From Haematobia irritans (lineage: Eukaryota; Arthropoda; Insecta; Diptera; Muscidae): a stretch of DNA of 64,000 nt. Numbering within the stretch: the stretch's first letter is position 1; the number at the start of each line of letters is the position of its first letter. This document shows, piece after piece, positions 35,835-47,515 of the stretch. The notes beneath the pieces are model-generated. The model did no database searches, was not told the DNA's origin, and saw nothing but the letters and a program-made list of their open reading frames with translations. The translations under genes were made by a program, and so were the position numbers. The DNA lies in assembly GCF_050003625.1 (NCBI RefSeq), contig NC_134398.1, positions 89,355,832 through 89,419,831 of the forward strand, read 5' to 3'.

Positions 35835-36453
35835 CACTGAAAAAATATTGTCGTGAGGCCAAAGAGTTCATGTCCTTAAAATAAGAATACAACTTTTGCT
35901 TAGCTTAGAAGACGCTTTTCTCTAATTAATAATATAAAGTTTTTTCCATGTTCAAAGGTCGATACTTTCAATGAAGTCGTGTTGTTGTTATAATTAAGTG
36001 ATTTGGCTTAAAAATGGGTATCATAACATGAAAGAACAAATTTTGGACTAAGGTCAACTTGACTTTAATAATTCAGAAAAATTCTTTAAAATTAATGAAA
36101 CTGTCTTTAAATTTGTTGCATTTTTGCATCTTGACTACAAGGCAAAAATCTTTCAAAAATAGGATATGTTTTTCAATACTTTATTTTAAAGACATGTTTT
36201 ACTTGAAACCTAGCATAATTTCTACTGGAAGTCTTGTTTTTAACGGACATTTTATAGCATATGAAAAACAGCTGAAAAAGCGAAAAATTGAAATGTGCTT
36301 CGTAGAGTCAAGTACACAAAACCCTATTTAGAAGAGAATTATGTCTTAAAAGCATCCTTACTTGTATTCTCCGCTTCTTTGATTCGGAATCAATATCAAA
36401 ATTGTTAAAGTGGAGACACAATCTTTGGAACCGGACATGCTTTTTGTTCAGTG
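35835..36453 (-). mobile_element. Family D element in EF copy 3
   Basis: Ends CACTGAAAAAATATTGTCG and GCTTTTTGTTCAGTG. It lies at the same site as the D copies at 19368, 39172 and 42324, so D was already present in the ancestral EF element. The left flank TA has mutated to TG. Confidence 0.88.
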
Positions 36454-36902
36454 TATGGGCACTGGTTGTTGGTTTTTATGAAGATCCGTTGGTTTTTATG
36501 AAGATCCCTTTAATTACCTTTGTTTGAATATTTTGACTTATTCGTCCTACGTTCCGATTTGTTTTGACGAAACAAAAAAATTGTGCCCGTAATGCGAAAA
36601 TGATAAACAAAACTCATGCTCTTTTTTTCAAATATATTTTATCTTGGTTCCGAATGAATTTTCTCTCCGAATACTCATTTTAATATTTTACTTAAGCATA
36701 TACAATTTTTGGCGAAGTCTTATATCACAACATATATATGTTTACTCATAATATGTAAATTTATACTTGTTTATATTCACACATAGTATTTTTCCTATAT
36801 TTAATGAAATTTTCTTTGTGTATATATATTTGTAATGCGCCAATTGGGTACTTTCATTATTTTACTTCCAGCATACACTTTGTCTCTCTTTGTAAACACA
36901 TA

Positions 36903-37115
36903 CAGTATGTCAAGAAAGTCTTTTGACATTGCCAAATATTTCAAATTCTAGAAATAATTGAAATATTAAATATTTTATTAAATTTGTAATTCTGTGTACG
37001 TATGTATACTTTGCAAAATACATAATAAAATATTTTTTTTTAAATTTCATTATATTTAATTTTGGAACAAAACATAATTTTTATCCCATTGTCAAAACAC
37101 TTTCTTGACAAACTG
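36903..37115. mobile_element. Tc1-like MITE, 213 bp
   Basis: The left end CAGTATGTCAAGAAAGTC and right end ACTTTCTTGACAAACTG form inverted repeats of about 29 bases. TA flanks both sides. The sister EF sequences at 20390 and 38738 show the empty site. Confidence 0.9.
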
Positions 37116-37399
37116 TATATGTTTATGGGCTATTTCTAAATTAATATATGTTTGCATCCAAGCATATTATATTTACAAACATTGTATGTCCCAAACATAA
37201 TATGTTCTAACATATTAACATATATGTCCCAAACATATTATGCTAGTTTATGAACATTATATGTTTGCACTCAAAAATATTGTGTTTAAAAATTTGAGTT
37301 CCAAACATATAATGTTTATACCCAAACATATGAAAAACAGTCTTTTTCATCCGTGCACATACATTTATTTTAAAACTTATTATGTTTTGTGCTTAATTT

Positions 37400-38435
37400 T
37401 ATTTTTACCTTTAAGGTCGGTATTAAGTTGTTGTTTTTTTTTTCTTTAATAAATTATTTTAATGAAAATAAACTTTTTCAATTGTTTTAGCTGCATAACT
37501 CGAACTTAATGCCCGCTTTTATATTTGAAGGTGTCCGTCAACTTCTCTTGGACTACTTATTAATAAAGGGGAACTAAACTTTGTTTTTATACATTTTACT
37601 GTTTAATTTTTAACTGTTTCCTCCTTTTTTCATTTTACTGTCCCAACTCTAAAAAGAGTATAGTGCCATTTCGTTATTTTTATGAAGATCCCTTTGTAAT
37701 TTTTGTATATTTTCCATCGTTTTTCTTAATGTTAATTTCCTTTGCCTGATTTTTTTTCTTTTTCGTTTTCTTTTAACGAACCAAGAAAAAAATTGTGCCC
37801 ATAACGCCAAAATAATAAACAAAACACATGTCCACACATACATAAAAAGATGCTCTCAAGGCGAAAACACGTGCTGTTTTTTTCAAATGTCTATTCTCTT
37901 GGTTCTGAATGTCTATTCTCTTTACTCCGAATACTCATGCGAATATTCAAACTAAATAATATTTAGACTTAAGCATATCAAATTTTTGGCCTTATCATAA
38001 AACAGTTTTCCGAAACAACATACAAGCGGTTTCACAGAAATTGCTCTCTTTTCATTCTCTCGCTGTGTTATGTTGATATCTTTCGTCAACCCTCCCGGTT
38101 TCCATCTCGGTATCTTTCTCTATACTCTCTCTGCCGCTGTGAATAAAATATCACAACATATGTATGTTTCGTCCTCCCTCTGTCGTCTGAATAAAATATC
38201 TCAACGTATATATCGAAATTTGTAAATTTATATAAGGTTTACATTCACACATATTATTTTTATGAAACATTCATGACCCAAATATGCTATATTTTAACAT
38301 ATGTGTCCCAAACATTTAGTGTTAGCTTAGGAACAATACATGTTTGCTCTTAAATAAATTGTGTTTAAAAATTCTGCCCGAAACACATTTTGTTTATATG
38401 GGAACATATGAAAAACATAGTTTTCTAACAGTGTG
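37400..38435 (+). mobile_element. E2 element (EF-related subfamily)
   Basis: Related to the F and E parts of EF, with AACTCGAACTTAATGCCCGC, TTGGACTACTTATTAATAAA and CAAACATTTAGTG blocks. It ends AACATAGTTTTCTAACAGTG. It has no D insertion: the sequence AAAAAGAGTATAGTGCC near 37645 is the empty site. No coding sequence. Confidence 0.68.
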
Positions 38436-39171
38436 GGTTCATTTAATAAAATGGTATAAGGAATTCAACTTTTCTTTGGTAAAGGTTTCTCATAAAATTT
38501 GTACCTGAAATAATTACACGGACGAAAAAGACTGTTTTTCATATGTTTGGGTATAAACATTATATGTTTGGAACTCAAATTTTTAAATACAATGTTTTTG
38601 AGTGCAAACATATAATGTTCAAAAATTAGCATAATATGTTTGTGACATATATGTTAATATATTATGTTTGGGACATAAAATGTTTGTAAATATAATATGC
38701 TTGGATTCAAACATATATTAATTTAGAAATAGCCCATAAACATATGTGTTTACAAAGAGAGACAAAGTGTATGCTGGAAGTAAAATAATGAAAGTAACCA
38801 ATTGGCGCATTACAAATATATATACACAAAGAAAATTTCTTTAAATATAGGAAAAATACCACGTGTGAATATAAACAAGTATAAATTTACATATTATGAG
38901 TAAACATATATATGTTGTGATATAAGACTTCGCCAAAAATTGTATATGCTTAAGTAAAATATTAAAATGAGTATTCGGAGAGAAAATTCATTCGGAACCA
39001 AGATAAAATATATTTGAAAAAAAGAGCATGAGTTTTGTTTATCATTTTCGCATTACGGGCACAATTTTTTTGTTTCGTCTAAACAAATCGGAACGTAGGA
39101 CGAGTAAGTCAAAATATTCAAACAAAGGTAATTAAAGGGATCTTCATAAAAACTAACGAAAGGGCACTATA

Positions 39172-39791
39172 CACTGAACAAAAAGCATGTCCGGTTCCAA
39201 AGATTGTGTCTCCACTTTAACAATTTTGGTATTGATTCCGAACCAAAGAAGCGGAGAATACAAGTAAGGATGCTTTTAAGATACAATTCTCTTTTAAATG
39301 GGGTTTTGTGTACTTGACTCTACGAAGCACATTTCAATTTTTCGCTTTTTCAGCTTTTTTTCATATGCTATAAAATGTCCGTTAAAAACAAGACTTCCAG
39401 TAGAAATTATGCTATGTTTCAAGTAAAAAATGTCTTTAAAATAAAGTATTGAAAAACATATCCTATTTTTTAATGATTTTTGTTTTGTAGTCAAGATGCA
39501 AAAATGCAACAAATTTAAAGACAGTTTCATTAATTTTAAAGAATTTTTCTGAATTATTAAAGTCAAGTTGACCTTAGTCCAAAAATTTGTTCTTTCATGT
39601 TATGATACCCATTTTTAAGTCAAATCACTTAATTATAACGACAACACGACTTCATTGAAAGTATCGACCTTTGAACATGGAAAAAACTTTATATTATTAA
39701 TTAGAGAAAAGCGTCTTCTAAGCTAAGCAAAAGTTGTATTCTTGTTTTAAGGACATGAACTCTTTGGCCTCACGACAATATTTTTTCAGTG
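39172..39791 (+). mobile_element. Family D element in EF copy 4
   Basis: A 620-bp copy from CACTGAACAAAAAGCATG to TTTTTTCAGTG. Small frames inside it recur in every D copy but have no recognisable domain. Confidence 0.88.
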
Positions 39792-40663
39792 CACTCTTTT
39801 TAGAGTTGTGAAAGTAAAATGAAAACAGGGCGAAACAGTGAAAAATTAAACAGTAAGATCTATAAAAACAAAGATTAGTTCCTCTTTATTAATGAGTAGT
39901 CCAAGAGGAGTTGACGGATTTTTTCGAAAATAAAAGCGGGCATTGAGTTCGAGTTTTGCCGCTAAAATTATTTCTCATTTTAGCGGCAAAACCAGAATAA
40001 CATTACAATTTTTCCGGTAAATTGTATTATAACATGGTGGGGAAAGATCCAAAGCAACAATTGATTAAGTTTATTTTCTTTAAAAGAAATTATTAAAGAA
40101 AAGTAAAAGGGTAAACATGGCCATTTTAACGCGATAATACCAATTTATACCGGCCTTAAGAATTAAATTAAGTACAAAATTATTCGTTAATAAAAATTCA
40201 TATTTATTTGTATTTCTAAATTAATGGTGTGACATGCTAGCAAATAATTGTTCACACCAAAATGCTGTTGTAAAATTACTGTTTAGAATTTAAATATAAT
40301 GTGCTTTTGAATGGTTATCGTTAATCTTAGGATTCGACGGAAAATATTTTTATATACTCGAATTCACGTTCTTCTTTTGTAAGAGTTTTTGAATTTCTTC
40401 GAAAATTGTAAACTTGTATACAAAAACCTTTATTTGTTACACAATTTTTATTTTTGCAATAAAAAAATAATATTTGATTTGAACTCAGTCCATTTCGATT
40501 ATATCAAGCATTTTTCTTTTCTGACTTTAAGTCTTTTATAAAACACACTTTACAATTTCGTAGTAAAAATTTAATATAATAGTATGTAATGCTGAACACC
40601 TTTTCGGGAACTTCCGAACGAATCTGGAATATATGAAAAAAAAATATATTAAAAAAAAAAATG

Positions 40664-40739
40664 GTGTTGGTCGAAGCAGGGATCGAACCCATGACCCCTG
40701 TCACGCAAGGCGGACGACCAACCACTGCTCCACGCTGCC
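40664..40739 (-). repeat. tRNA-like module, EF copy 4
   Basis: The minus strand carries box A-like GTGGAGCAGTGGTTGG and box B-like ATGGGTTCGATCCCTGC. Confidence 0.65.
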
Positions 40740-40861
40740 AACAAATGTATGTTTAACAATGTTATGTTGTTAAACAATGTTATGTTTGCATCGGCTCGTG
40801 GGCGCCGCAAGCTATGCTATATAAATATAACTTATAACGATAATTATCTCTTGATGACCAT

Positions 40862-40936
40862 AACAGCTACGTAGTCCAGTGGTTAGTGTGCTGGCTTACA
40901 AACTGTGTTCTCAGCTGTTCGAATCCCCGTCCGGCA
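40862..40936 (+). repeat. tRNA-like module, EF copy 4 (divergent partner)
   Basis: Box A-like TAGTCCAGTGGTTAGTGTG and box B-like CTGTTCGAATCCCCGTCC, head to head with 40664-40739 across about 120 bases. Confidence 0.65.
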
Positions 40937-42323
40937 AAAGGTAAAATTGAAAAAAAAAATTATAAAATTTAATAATATCTTCTACAATGTTTGTATTACA
41001 GAAAAAGGTGCTAAGAACTAAAAAAACTCATGGAAGTGAAAAAGTGTGAGGCAATATACAATTAGGCAGAAAAAAATTTTGAGCACAATATTCTTTGGGA
41101 GAAAAATCTTCTCAGCATATAATATTTTTGGGTCCAAAATGCCTCCAAACATATTATATGTTCACATAATAACATATAGTTTTTTGGAAGACAACATTAT
41201 TGAATTTGGATGGAAAAATACAAAATGTTTGGAACTTAGACTACCCAAACATATTATATTGTTTAGACCAATATGCTTTCAAACATATTATATATTGGAA
41301 GAAATCAAACATATAAATGTTTGGGCAATACCCAAAAATGTATATGCTTGAAGCAAAATATGTTTGGGAGTATATGTTACAGAAGCGATTTTTTTTGAGG
41401 GTGTAGTGAAACTCTATTTAATCCTGATCTGTACTTGATTCAATTTTAACATATGTGTCCCAAACATTTAGTGTTAGCTTAGGAACAATACATGTTTGCT
41501 CTTAAATAAATTGTGTTTAAAAATTCTGCCCGAAACACATTTTGTTTATATGGGAACATATGAAAAACATAGTTTTCTAACAGTGTGGGTTCATTTAATA
41601 AAATGGTATAAGGAATTCAACTTTTCTTTGGTAAAGGTTTCTCATAAAATTTGTACCTGAAATAATTACACGGACGAAAAAGACTGTTTTTCATATGTTT
41701 GGGTATAAACATTATATGTTTGGAACTCAAATTTTTAAATACAATGTTTTTGAGTGCAAACATATAATGTTCAAAAATTAGCATAATATGTTTGTGACAT
41801 ATATGTTAATATATTATGTTTGGGACATAAAATGTTTGTAAATATAATATGCTTGGATTCAAACATATATTAATTTAGAAATAGCCCATAAACATATGTG
41901 TTTACAAAGAGAGACAAAGTGTATGCTGGAAGTAAAATAATGAAAGTAACCAATTGGCGCATTACAAATATATATACACAAAGAAAATTTCTTTAAATAT
42001 AGGAAAAATACCACGTGTGAATATAAACAAGTATAAATTTACATATTATGAGTAAACATATATATGTTGTGATATAAGACTTCGCCAAAAATTGTATATG
42101 CTTAAGTAAAATATTAAAATGAGTATTCGGAGAGAAAATTCATTCGGAACCAAGATAAAATATATTTGAAAAAAAGAGCATGAGTTTTGTTTATCATTTT
42201 CGCATTACGGGCACAATTTTTTTGTTTCGTCTAAACAAATCGGAACGTAGGACGAGTAAGTCAAAATATTCAAACAAAGGTAATTAAAGGGATCTTCATA
42301 AAAACTAACGAAAGGGCACTATA

Positions 42324-42943
42324 CACTGAACAAAAAGCATGTCCGGTTCCAAAGATTGTGTCTCCACTTTAACAATTTTGGTATTGATTCCGAACCAAAG
42401 AAGCGGAGAATACAAGTAAGGATGCTTTTAAGATACAATTCTCTTTTAAATGGGGTTTTGTGTACTTGACTCTACGAAGCACATTTCAATTTTTCGCTTT
42501 TTCAGCTTTTTTTCATATGCTATAAAATGTCCGTTAAAAACAAGACTTCCAGTAGAAATTATGCTATGTTTCAAGTAAAAAATGTCTTTAAAATAAAGTA
42601 TTGAAAAACATATCCTATTTTTTAATGATTTTTGTTTTGTAGTCAAGATGCAAAAATGCAACAAATTTAAAGACAGTTTCATTAATTTTAAAGAATTTTT
42701 CTGAATTATTAAAGTCAAGTTGACCTTAGTCCAAAAATTTGTTCTTTCATGTTATGATACCCATTTTTAAGTCAAATCACTTAATTATAACGACAACACG
42801 ACTTCATTGAAAGTATCGACCTTTGAACATGGAAAAAACTTTATATTATTAATTAGAGAAAAGCGTCTTCTAAGCTAAGCAAAAGTTGTATTCTTGTTTT
42901 AAGGACATGAACTCTTTGGCCTCACGACAATATTTTTTCAGTG
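42324..42943 (+). mobile_element. Family D element in EF copy 5
   Basis: Duplicate of 39172-39791 with no difference that I could see. Confidence 0.88.
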
Positions 42944-43816
42944 CACTCTTTTTAGAGTTGTGAAAGTAAAATGAAAACAGGGCGAAACAGTGAAAAATTA
43001 AACAGTAAGATCTATAAAAACAAAGATTAGTTCCTCTTTATTAATGAGTAGTCCAAGAGGAGTTGACGGATTTTTTCGAAAATAAAAGCGGGCATTGAGT
43101 TCGAGTTTTGCCGCTAAAATTATTTCTCATTTTAGCGGCAAAACCAGAATAACATTACAATTTTTCCGGTAAATTGTATTATAACATGGTGGGGAAAGAT
43201 CCAAAGCAACAATTGATTAAGTTTATTTTCTTTAAAAGAAATTATTAAAGAAAAGTAAAAGGGTAAACATGGCCACTTTAACGCGATAATACCAATTTAT
43301 ACCGGCCTTAAGAATTAAATTAAGTACAAAATTATTCGTTAATAAAAATTCATATTTATTTGTATTTCTAAATTAATGGTGTGACATGCTAGCAAATAAT
43401 TGTTCACACCAAAATGCTGTTGTAAAATTACTGTTTAGAATTTAAATATAATGTGCTTTTGAATGGTTATCGTTAATCTTAGGATTCGACGGAAAATATT
43501 TTTATATACTCGAATTCACGTTCTTCTTTTGTAAGAGTTTTTGAATTTCTTCGAAAATTGTAAACTTGTATACAAAAACCTTTATTTGTTACACAATTTT
43601 TATTTTTGCAATAAAAAAATAATATTTGATTTGAACTCAGTCCATTTCGATTATATCAAGCATTTTTCTTTTCTGACTTTAAGTCTTTTATAAAACACAC
43701 TTTACAATTTCGTAGTAAAAATTTAATATAATAGTATGTAATGCTGAACACCTTTTCGGGAACTTCCGAACGAATCTGGAATATATGAAAAAAAAAATAT
43801 ATTAAAAAAAAAAATG

Positions 43817-43893
43817 GTGTTGGTCGAAGCAGGGATCGAACCCATGACCCCTGTCACGCAAGGCGGACGACCAACCACTGCTCCACGCTGCCA
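43817..43893 (-). repeat. tRNA-like module, EF copy 5
   Basis: Duplicate of 40664-40739. Confidence 0.63.
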
Positions 43894-44014
43894 ACAAATG
43901 TATGTTTAACAATGTTATGTTGTTAAACAATGTTATGTTTGCATCGGCTCGTGGGCGCCGCAAGCTATGCTATATAAATATAACTTATAACGATAATTAT
44001 CTCTTGATGACCAT

Positions 44015-44089
44015 AACAGCTACGTAGTCCAGTGGTTAGTGTGCTGGCTTACAAACTGTGTTCTCAGCTGTTCGAATCCCCGTCCGGCA
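44015..44089 (+). repeat. tRNA-like module, EF copy 5 (divergent partner)
   Basis: Duplicate of 40862-40936. Confidence 0.63.
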
Positions 44090-44597
44090 AAAGGTAAAAT
44101 TGAAAAAAAAAAATTATAAAATTTAATAATATCTTCTACAATGTTTGTATTACAGAAAAAGGTGCTAAGAACTAAAAAAACTCATGGAAGTGAAAAAGTG
44201 TGAGGCAATATACAATTAGGCAGAAAAAAATTTTGAGCACAATATTCTTTGGGAGAAAAATCTTCTCAGCATATAATATTTTTGGGTCCAAAATGCCTCC
44301 AAACATATTATATGTTCACATAATAACATATAGTTTTTTGGAAGACAACATTATTGAATTTGGATGGAAAAATACAAAATGTTTGGAACTTAGACTACCC
44401 AAACATATTATATTGTTTAGACCAATATGCTTTCAAACATATTATATATTGGAAGAAATCAAACATATAAATGTTTGGGCAATACCCAAAAATGTATATG
44501 CTTGAAGCAAAATATGTTTGGGAGTATATGTTACAGAAGCGATTTTTTTTGAGGGTGTAGTGAAACTCTATTTAATCCTGATCTGTACTTGATTCAA

Positions 44598-45134
44598 TCC
44601 GCATTTAAGCTTACATTAAACCCAATAGCGCTTAACTTGAGCCAACATGAACTTGTTTTAAGCGGATTCAAGGCTTGGATCAATCTTTTTTATTCTTGAA
44701 TATAATTCTACTATTCTTGATTCAGGAACGATCTGTACTTGATTTAATCCCGAACCCTATTCGATGTTATTTTATATGCGCTTGATTTTAGTGTGCTTTG
44801 TACTTGTTTTAATCTCAATGTGCGCTTAATTCCCATAAAGTAAAAAATTGTTCATATATTTTTAAAATATTTTTTATTCTTTTTATATAGCGATACATAC
44901 ATTTGTAATGAAACGTAAAAGATGTAAAATAAGAAACTGCATTATACAAATAATACACCTAGGTGATGAAGTAGTTACATAGATTTATAATATAGGTAAT
45001 TGATTCAAGTACAAATAAAAATAAATATATACAAAATAATATAAAATATAAAAATATATATTTATGTATGTTTATTTACCAAATCAGCAGTTCTTGCATG
45101 GAGAAAACTTCGGCCAGGAAGCAAGAAACTCAGA
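44598..45134. other. Unassigned AT-rich sequence
   Basis: It contains scattered CTTGATT and ACTTGTTTTAA phrases that also occur near 49020-49320, so it may be part of a large decayed element. No gene seen. Confidence 0.4.
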
Positions 45135-45140
45135 GGAATT

Positions 45141-45481
45141 AGGTTAGGTTAGGTTAGGTGGCAGCCCGATGTATCAGGCTCACTTAGACTATTCAGTCCA
45201 TTGTGATACCACATTGGTGAACTTCTCTCTTATCACTGAGTGCTGCCCGATTCCATGTTAAGCTCAATGACAAGGGACCTCCTTTTTATAGCCGAGTCCG
45301 AACGGCGTTCCACATTGCAGTGAAACCACTTAGAGAAGCTTTGAAACCCTCAGAAATGTCACCAGCATTACTGAGGTGGGATAATCCACCGCTGAAAAAG
45401 TTTTTGGTGTTCGGTCGAAGCAGGAATCGAACCCACGACCTTGTGTATGCAAGGCGGGCATGCTAACCATTGCACCACGTT
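45141..45481 (-). mobile_element. tRNA-derived SINE with LINE-like tail
   Basis: On the minus strand a tRNA-like head has box A TGGTGCAATGGTTAGCATG and box B GTGGGTTCGATTCCTGC. A unique body follows, then a tail GTGGTATCACAATGGACTG to GGGCTGCCACC, ending in four CCTAA repeats. A target duplication GGAATT flanks it (45135-45140, 45482-45487). The tail resembles the 3' end of the LINE at 60416, so this SINE is probably mobilised by that LINE family. The 45330-45574 frames are not genes. Confidence 0.9.
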
Positions 45482-45487
45482 GGAATT

Positions 45488-45859
45488 CAACTTTTGTAGG
45501 CCTTGTCGCTTTAAATTGTAAGTTTTCCTCCACTTATCACACATGTCGGCCAAATCCATTGGCGCTCTGTTCAAGCACTCCTTTTACGCTTAGGAAACGA
45601 AATTGTCAATTTGATGACTTCTGATGTTTCGTTTGTTGAACTTTTGGAGTGGCCGCGTCATCCTATTTTCACAAATTTCCGCATGGATTTCCATTTCCAC
45701 ACCTTGATATTAAGTAGGGGTTGTAAAACAAGAAGTATTTAAAACATATTTCAAAACATAAAATAATTATAACAATTATTTCTATAAAACGATGTGACGA
45801 CTTTTGAGATGACGAACATTTTTTTGTTAGTATATAGACGCTACGTATGTTAATAGATG
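45488..45859. other. Unassigned sequence, possibly decayed coding
   Basis: The first 180 bases are less AT-rich and on the minus strand give a frame with MDLADMCDKWRKTYNLKR, which I do not recognise. The rest is AT-rich. Confidence 0.35.
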
Positions 45860-46489
45860 TACACTGAAAAAACAGTGAACCCTTTTCCATTGCAAAATGA
45901 ACTAAACTGTAGTAATATTGATTTTTATTCATTTTTACAACACCATGAGATTTATATACACCTACCAAGTTAAAAAGTCAGTATTATTTTGGCTTACTTG
46001 TTTTTTTTTGGGAAACTCGGTAATAAAAATTTGTTAACAGTCCCTTTAAAATGTCGACGAATAAACTATTATTAAATCAATCATTCCACAGTACAGAGAA
46101 ATTAAATAATTAATGGAACAACAAACCGTTTTACTATTATAAAAATTTTCATACAATAAAATTAAACTTTCTTTAAGCAAAAGTACTTTATTATAAAAAC
46201 TTATGATGAAAGTTCTTAATACAATGTTTTTGTGAATGAAAATTGTGACCACGTGGAACAAGAAAGTGGTTTATTTTAACTAATTTTTGGACATTTTGAC
46301 TTTTCCTTAGTTTTTTATTCATCGTAAGTATATTTTTCACATATCTTGCTGAAAAAAATGGAAGGAATAATGAAAATTGTTAAAAATTAACATGTAATAA
46401 AATATAATTTTTTAGCTCTTTAAATTAGCTTGTAACTTACCTTATTTGGGGACATTTTATTAAATGGTGTAAGGAATTCAACTTTTCTT

Positions 46490-46735
46490 AGGGCATTTTC
46501 GATTCGCAAAAAATATGTTGCCTTGGTGTTACACTACTTTTTCCCTAATTGACATTTCGCCCAAATGATAGTGTAATTCTAAAGTTATTATTAATTTATA
46601 ATATTGTGAGGTGTAAAGGATCCAAAATCTATGACAGTGTCCTTGATATGTTGCAATCAATTTCGAGAATGTTGCACCTTTTTCCCAATCGAAATCGCCA
46701 TTAGATAAACGTACCTCATAAAGTTTGTACCTGAA
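46490..46735 (-). pseudogene. Exon-like open stretch of unknown origin
   Basis: On the minus strand an AATTGTTTCAG acceptor-like site is followed by an open frame YKLYEVRLSNGDFDWEKG, then ATFSKLIATYQGHCHRFW. I do not recognise it. It might be a captured host exon or part of a decayed TE gene. Confidence 0.35.
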
Positions 46736-46847
46736 ACAATTAGAGAAATAATGAATTAAGTAATATATTAACTCATAAAATTGTGTTGTTATCGATGTGA
46801 AGGACATAATACAATAAATATTCTTGTTAAAAAAAGCCAAAGTTTTA

Positions 46848-47515
46848 ATATAAAATTTACCAATTCTCTATTACATTGTACGCTGAGGTTAAAAAGTTAT
46901 CGAAATTCATTTGGGGTTACTCTGAAATTAAATATTTTTTACATTAAATAAAAAACATTAAATTGGTTTCCAAAAAATCTAATTAAGGAAATAATATGCA
47001 TAAAAAAAGTAAATAATCTGGTTAAAAGAATGTTAAAGAATGTTTACCAAGACATAAAAATGTTGTTATTCTGAAATTAAATATTTGTTTTTTACATTAA
47101 ACATATAAAATTGGTTTCCAAAAATATTTGATTAAAATAATACTAAAATAAGGTATTAAAAACATGTAATTTTGATAATAAAAAAGGTCATAAAAACGTA
47201 AATATTCTAGTGAAAAGAAAGCCAATTTTTAAAAGAAAACTTACCACTTCTCTATTAAATTATACGCTGAGGAGAAATATAAAAATTTGCCCGAATCCAT
47301 CTGGGGTTGCTCTTAAATTAAATATTGTTTTACAACAAAGAAAAACATGAAACTGCTTAAAAAAAATAATAATAATTAGCAAATAATAATATACATAAAG
47401 AATATTATTTTTTAAAAGAAAACCACATTGAAAAAAGAACACTTACCTATTTATAATTAAACTATACGCTGAGGTGTAACAAACAATTTTCCAAATTCAT
47501 CTGGAGTTACTCTGA
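46848..47515 (-). repeat. Tandem array of exon-like units, about 195-bp period
   Basis: On the minus strand a core of about 65 bases, AGTAACYCCAGATGAATTT to CCTCAGCGTATAATTTAAT, occurs at about 46860, 47240 and 47450. Each core is preceded by an ATTTCAG-like and followed by a GTAAGT-like splice signal. A fourth, mostly deleted unit sits near 47045-47085. The common frame begins VTPDEFGKLF but has stops in every copy. Confidence 0.55.

Larger units (their letters stand above)
38517..41403 (+). mobile_element. EF element copy 4, complete
   Basis: Left end CACGGACGAAAAAGACTG, right end inverse of CACCCTCAAAAAAAATCG, TA on both sides (38515-38516, 41404-41405). Contents in order: CATATAATATG blocks, a D element, sequence with GAGTTTTGCCGCTAAAATT, the divergent tRNA-like pair and more CATATTATATG blocks. 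No protein was recognised. It lies in opposite orientation to EF copy 3, so the two form a large inverted repeat. Confidence 0.85.
38291..41442. repeat. Tandem duplication, unit 1 (3152 bp)
   Basis: The unit repeats directly after itself at 41443. It runs from ATTTTAACATATGTGTCCC to GTACTTGATTCA. It contains the E2 end, a short piece shared with G2, a full EF element with D, and a tRNA-like pair. Confidence 0.95.
41669..44557 (+). mobile_element. EF element copy 5 (in unit 2)
   Basis: Same content and ends as copy 4, including TA flanks. It arose by segmental duplication, not by a new transposition. Confidence 0.85.
41443..44596. repeat. Tandem duplication, unit 2 (3154 bp)
   Basis: It matches unit 1 except for one visible substitution (GGCCATTTT versus GGCCACTTT) and two single-base homopolymer length changes. 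It ends GATTCAAT before unique sequence. Confidence 0.95.

Noticed and set aside
39294..39566. A 90-residue frame repeated at 42446 and 36059
   Set aside because: It lies inside the non-coding D elements, repeats only because the element repeats, and shows no known domain.
41046..41351. A 101-residue frame repeated at 44200
   Set aside because: It covers the CATATTATATG block arrays of EF ends; low-complexity translation, no domain.
45139..45160. Telomere or subtelomere signal from TTAGG repeats
   Set aside because: Only four units, located exactly at the SINE tail next to a target duplication.
45330..45574. Two minus frames of 67 and 68 residues
   Set aside because: They mostly translate the SINE head and body.
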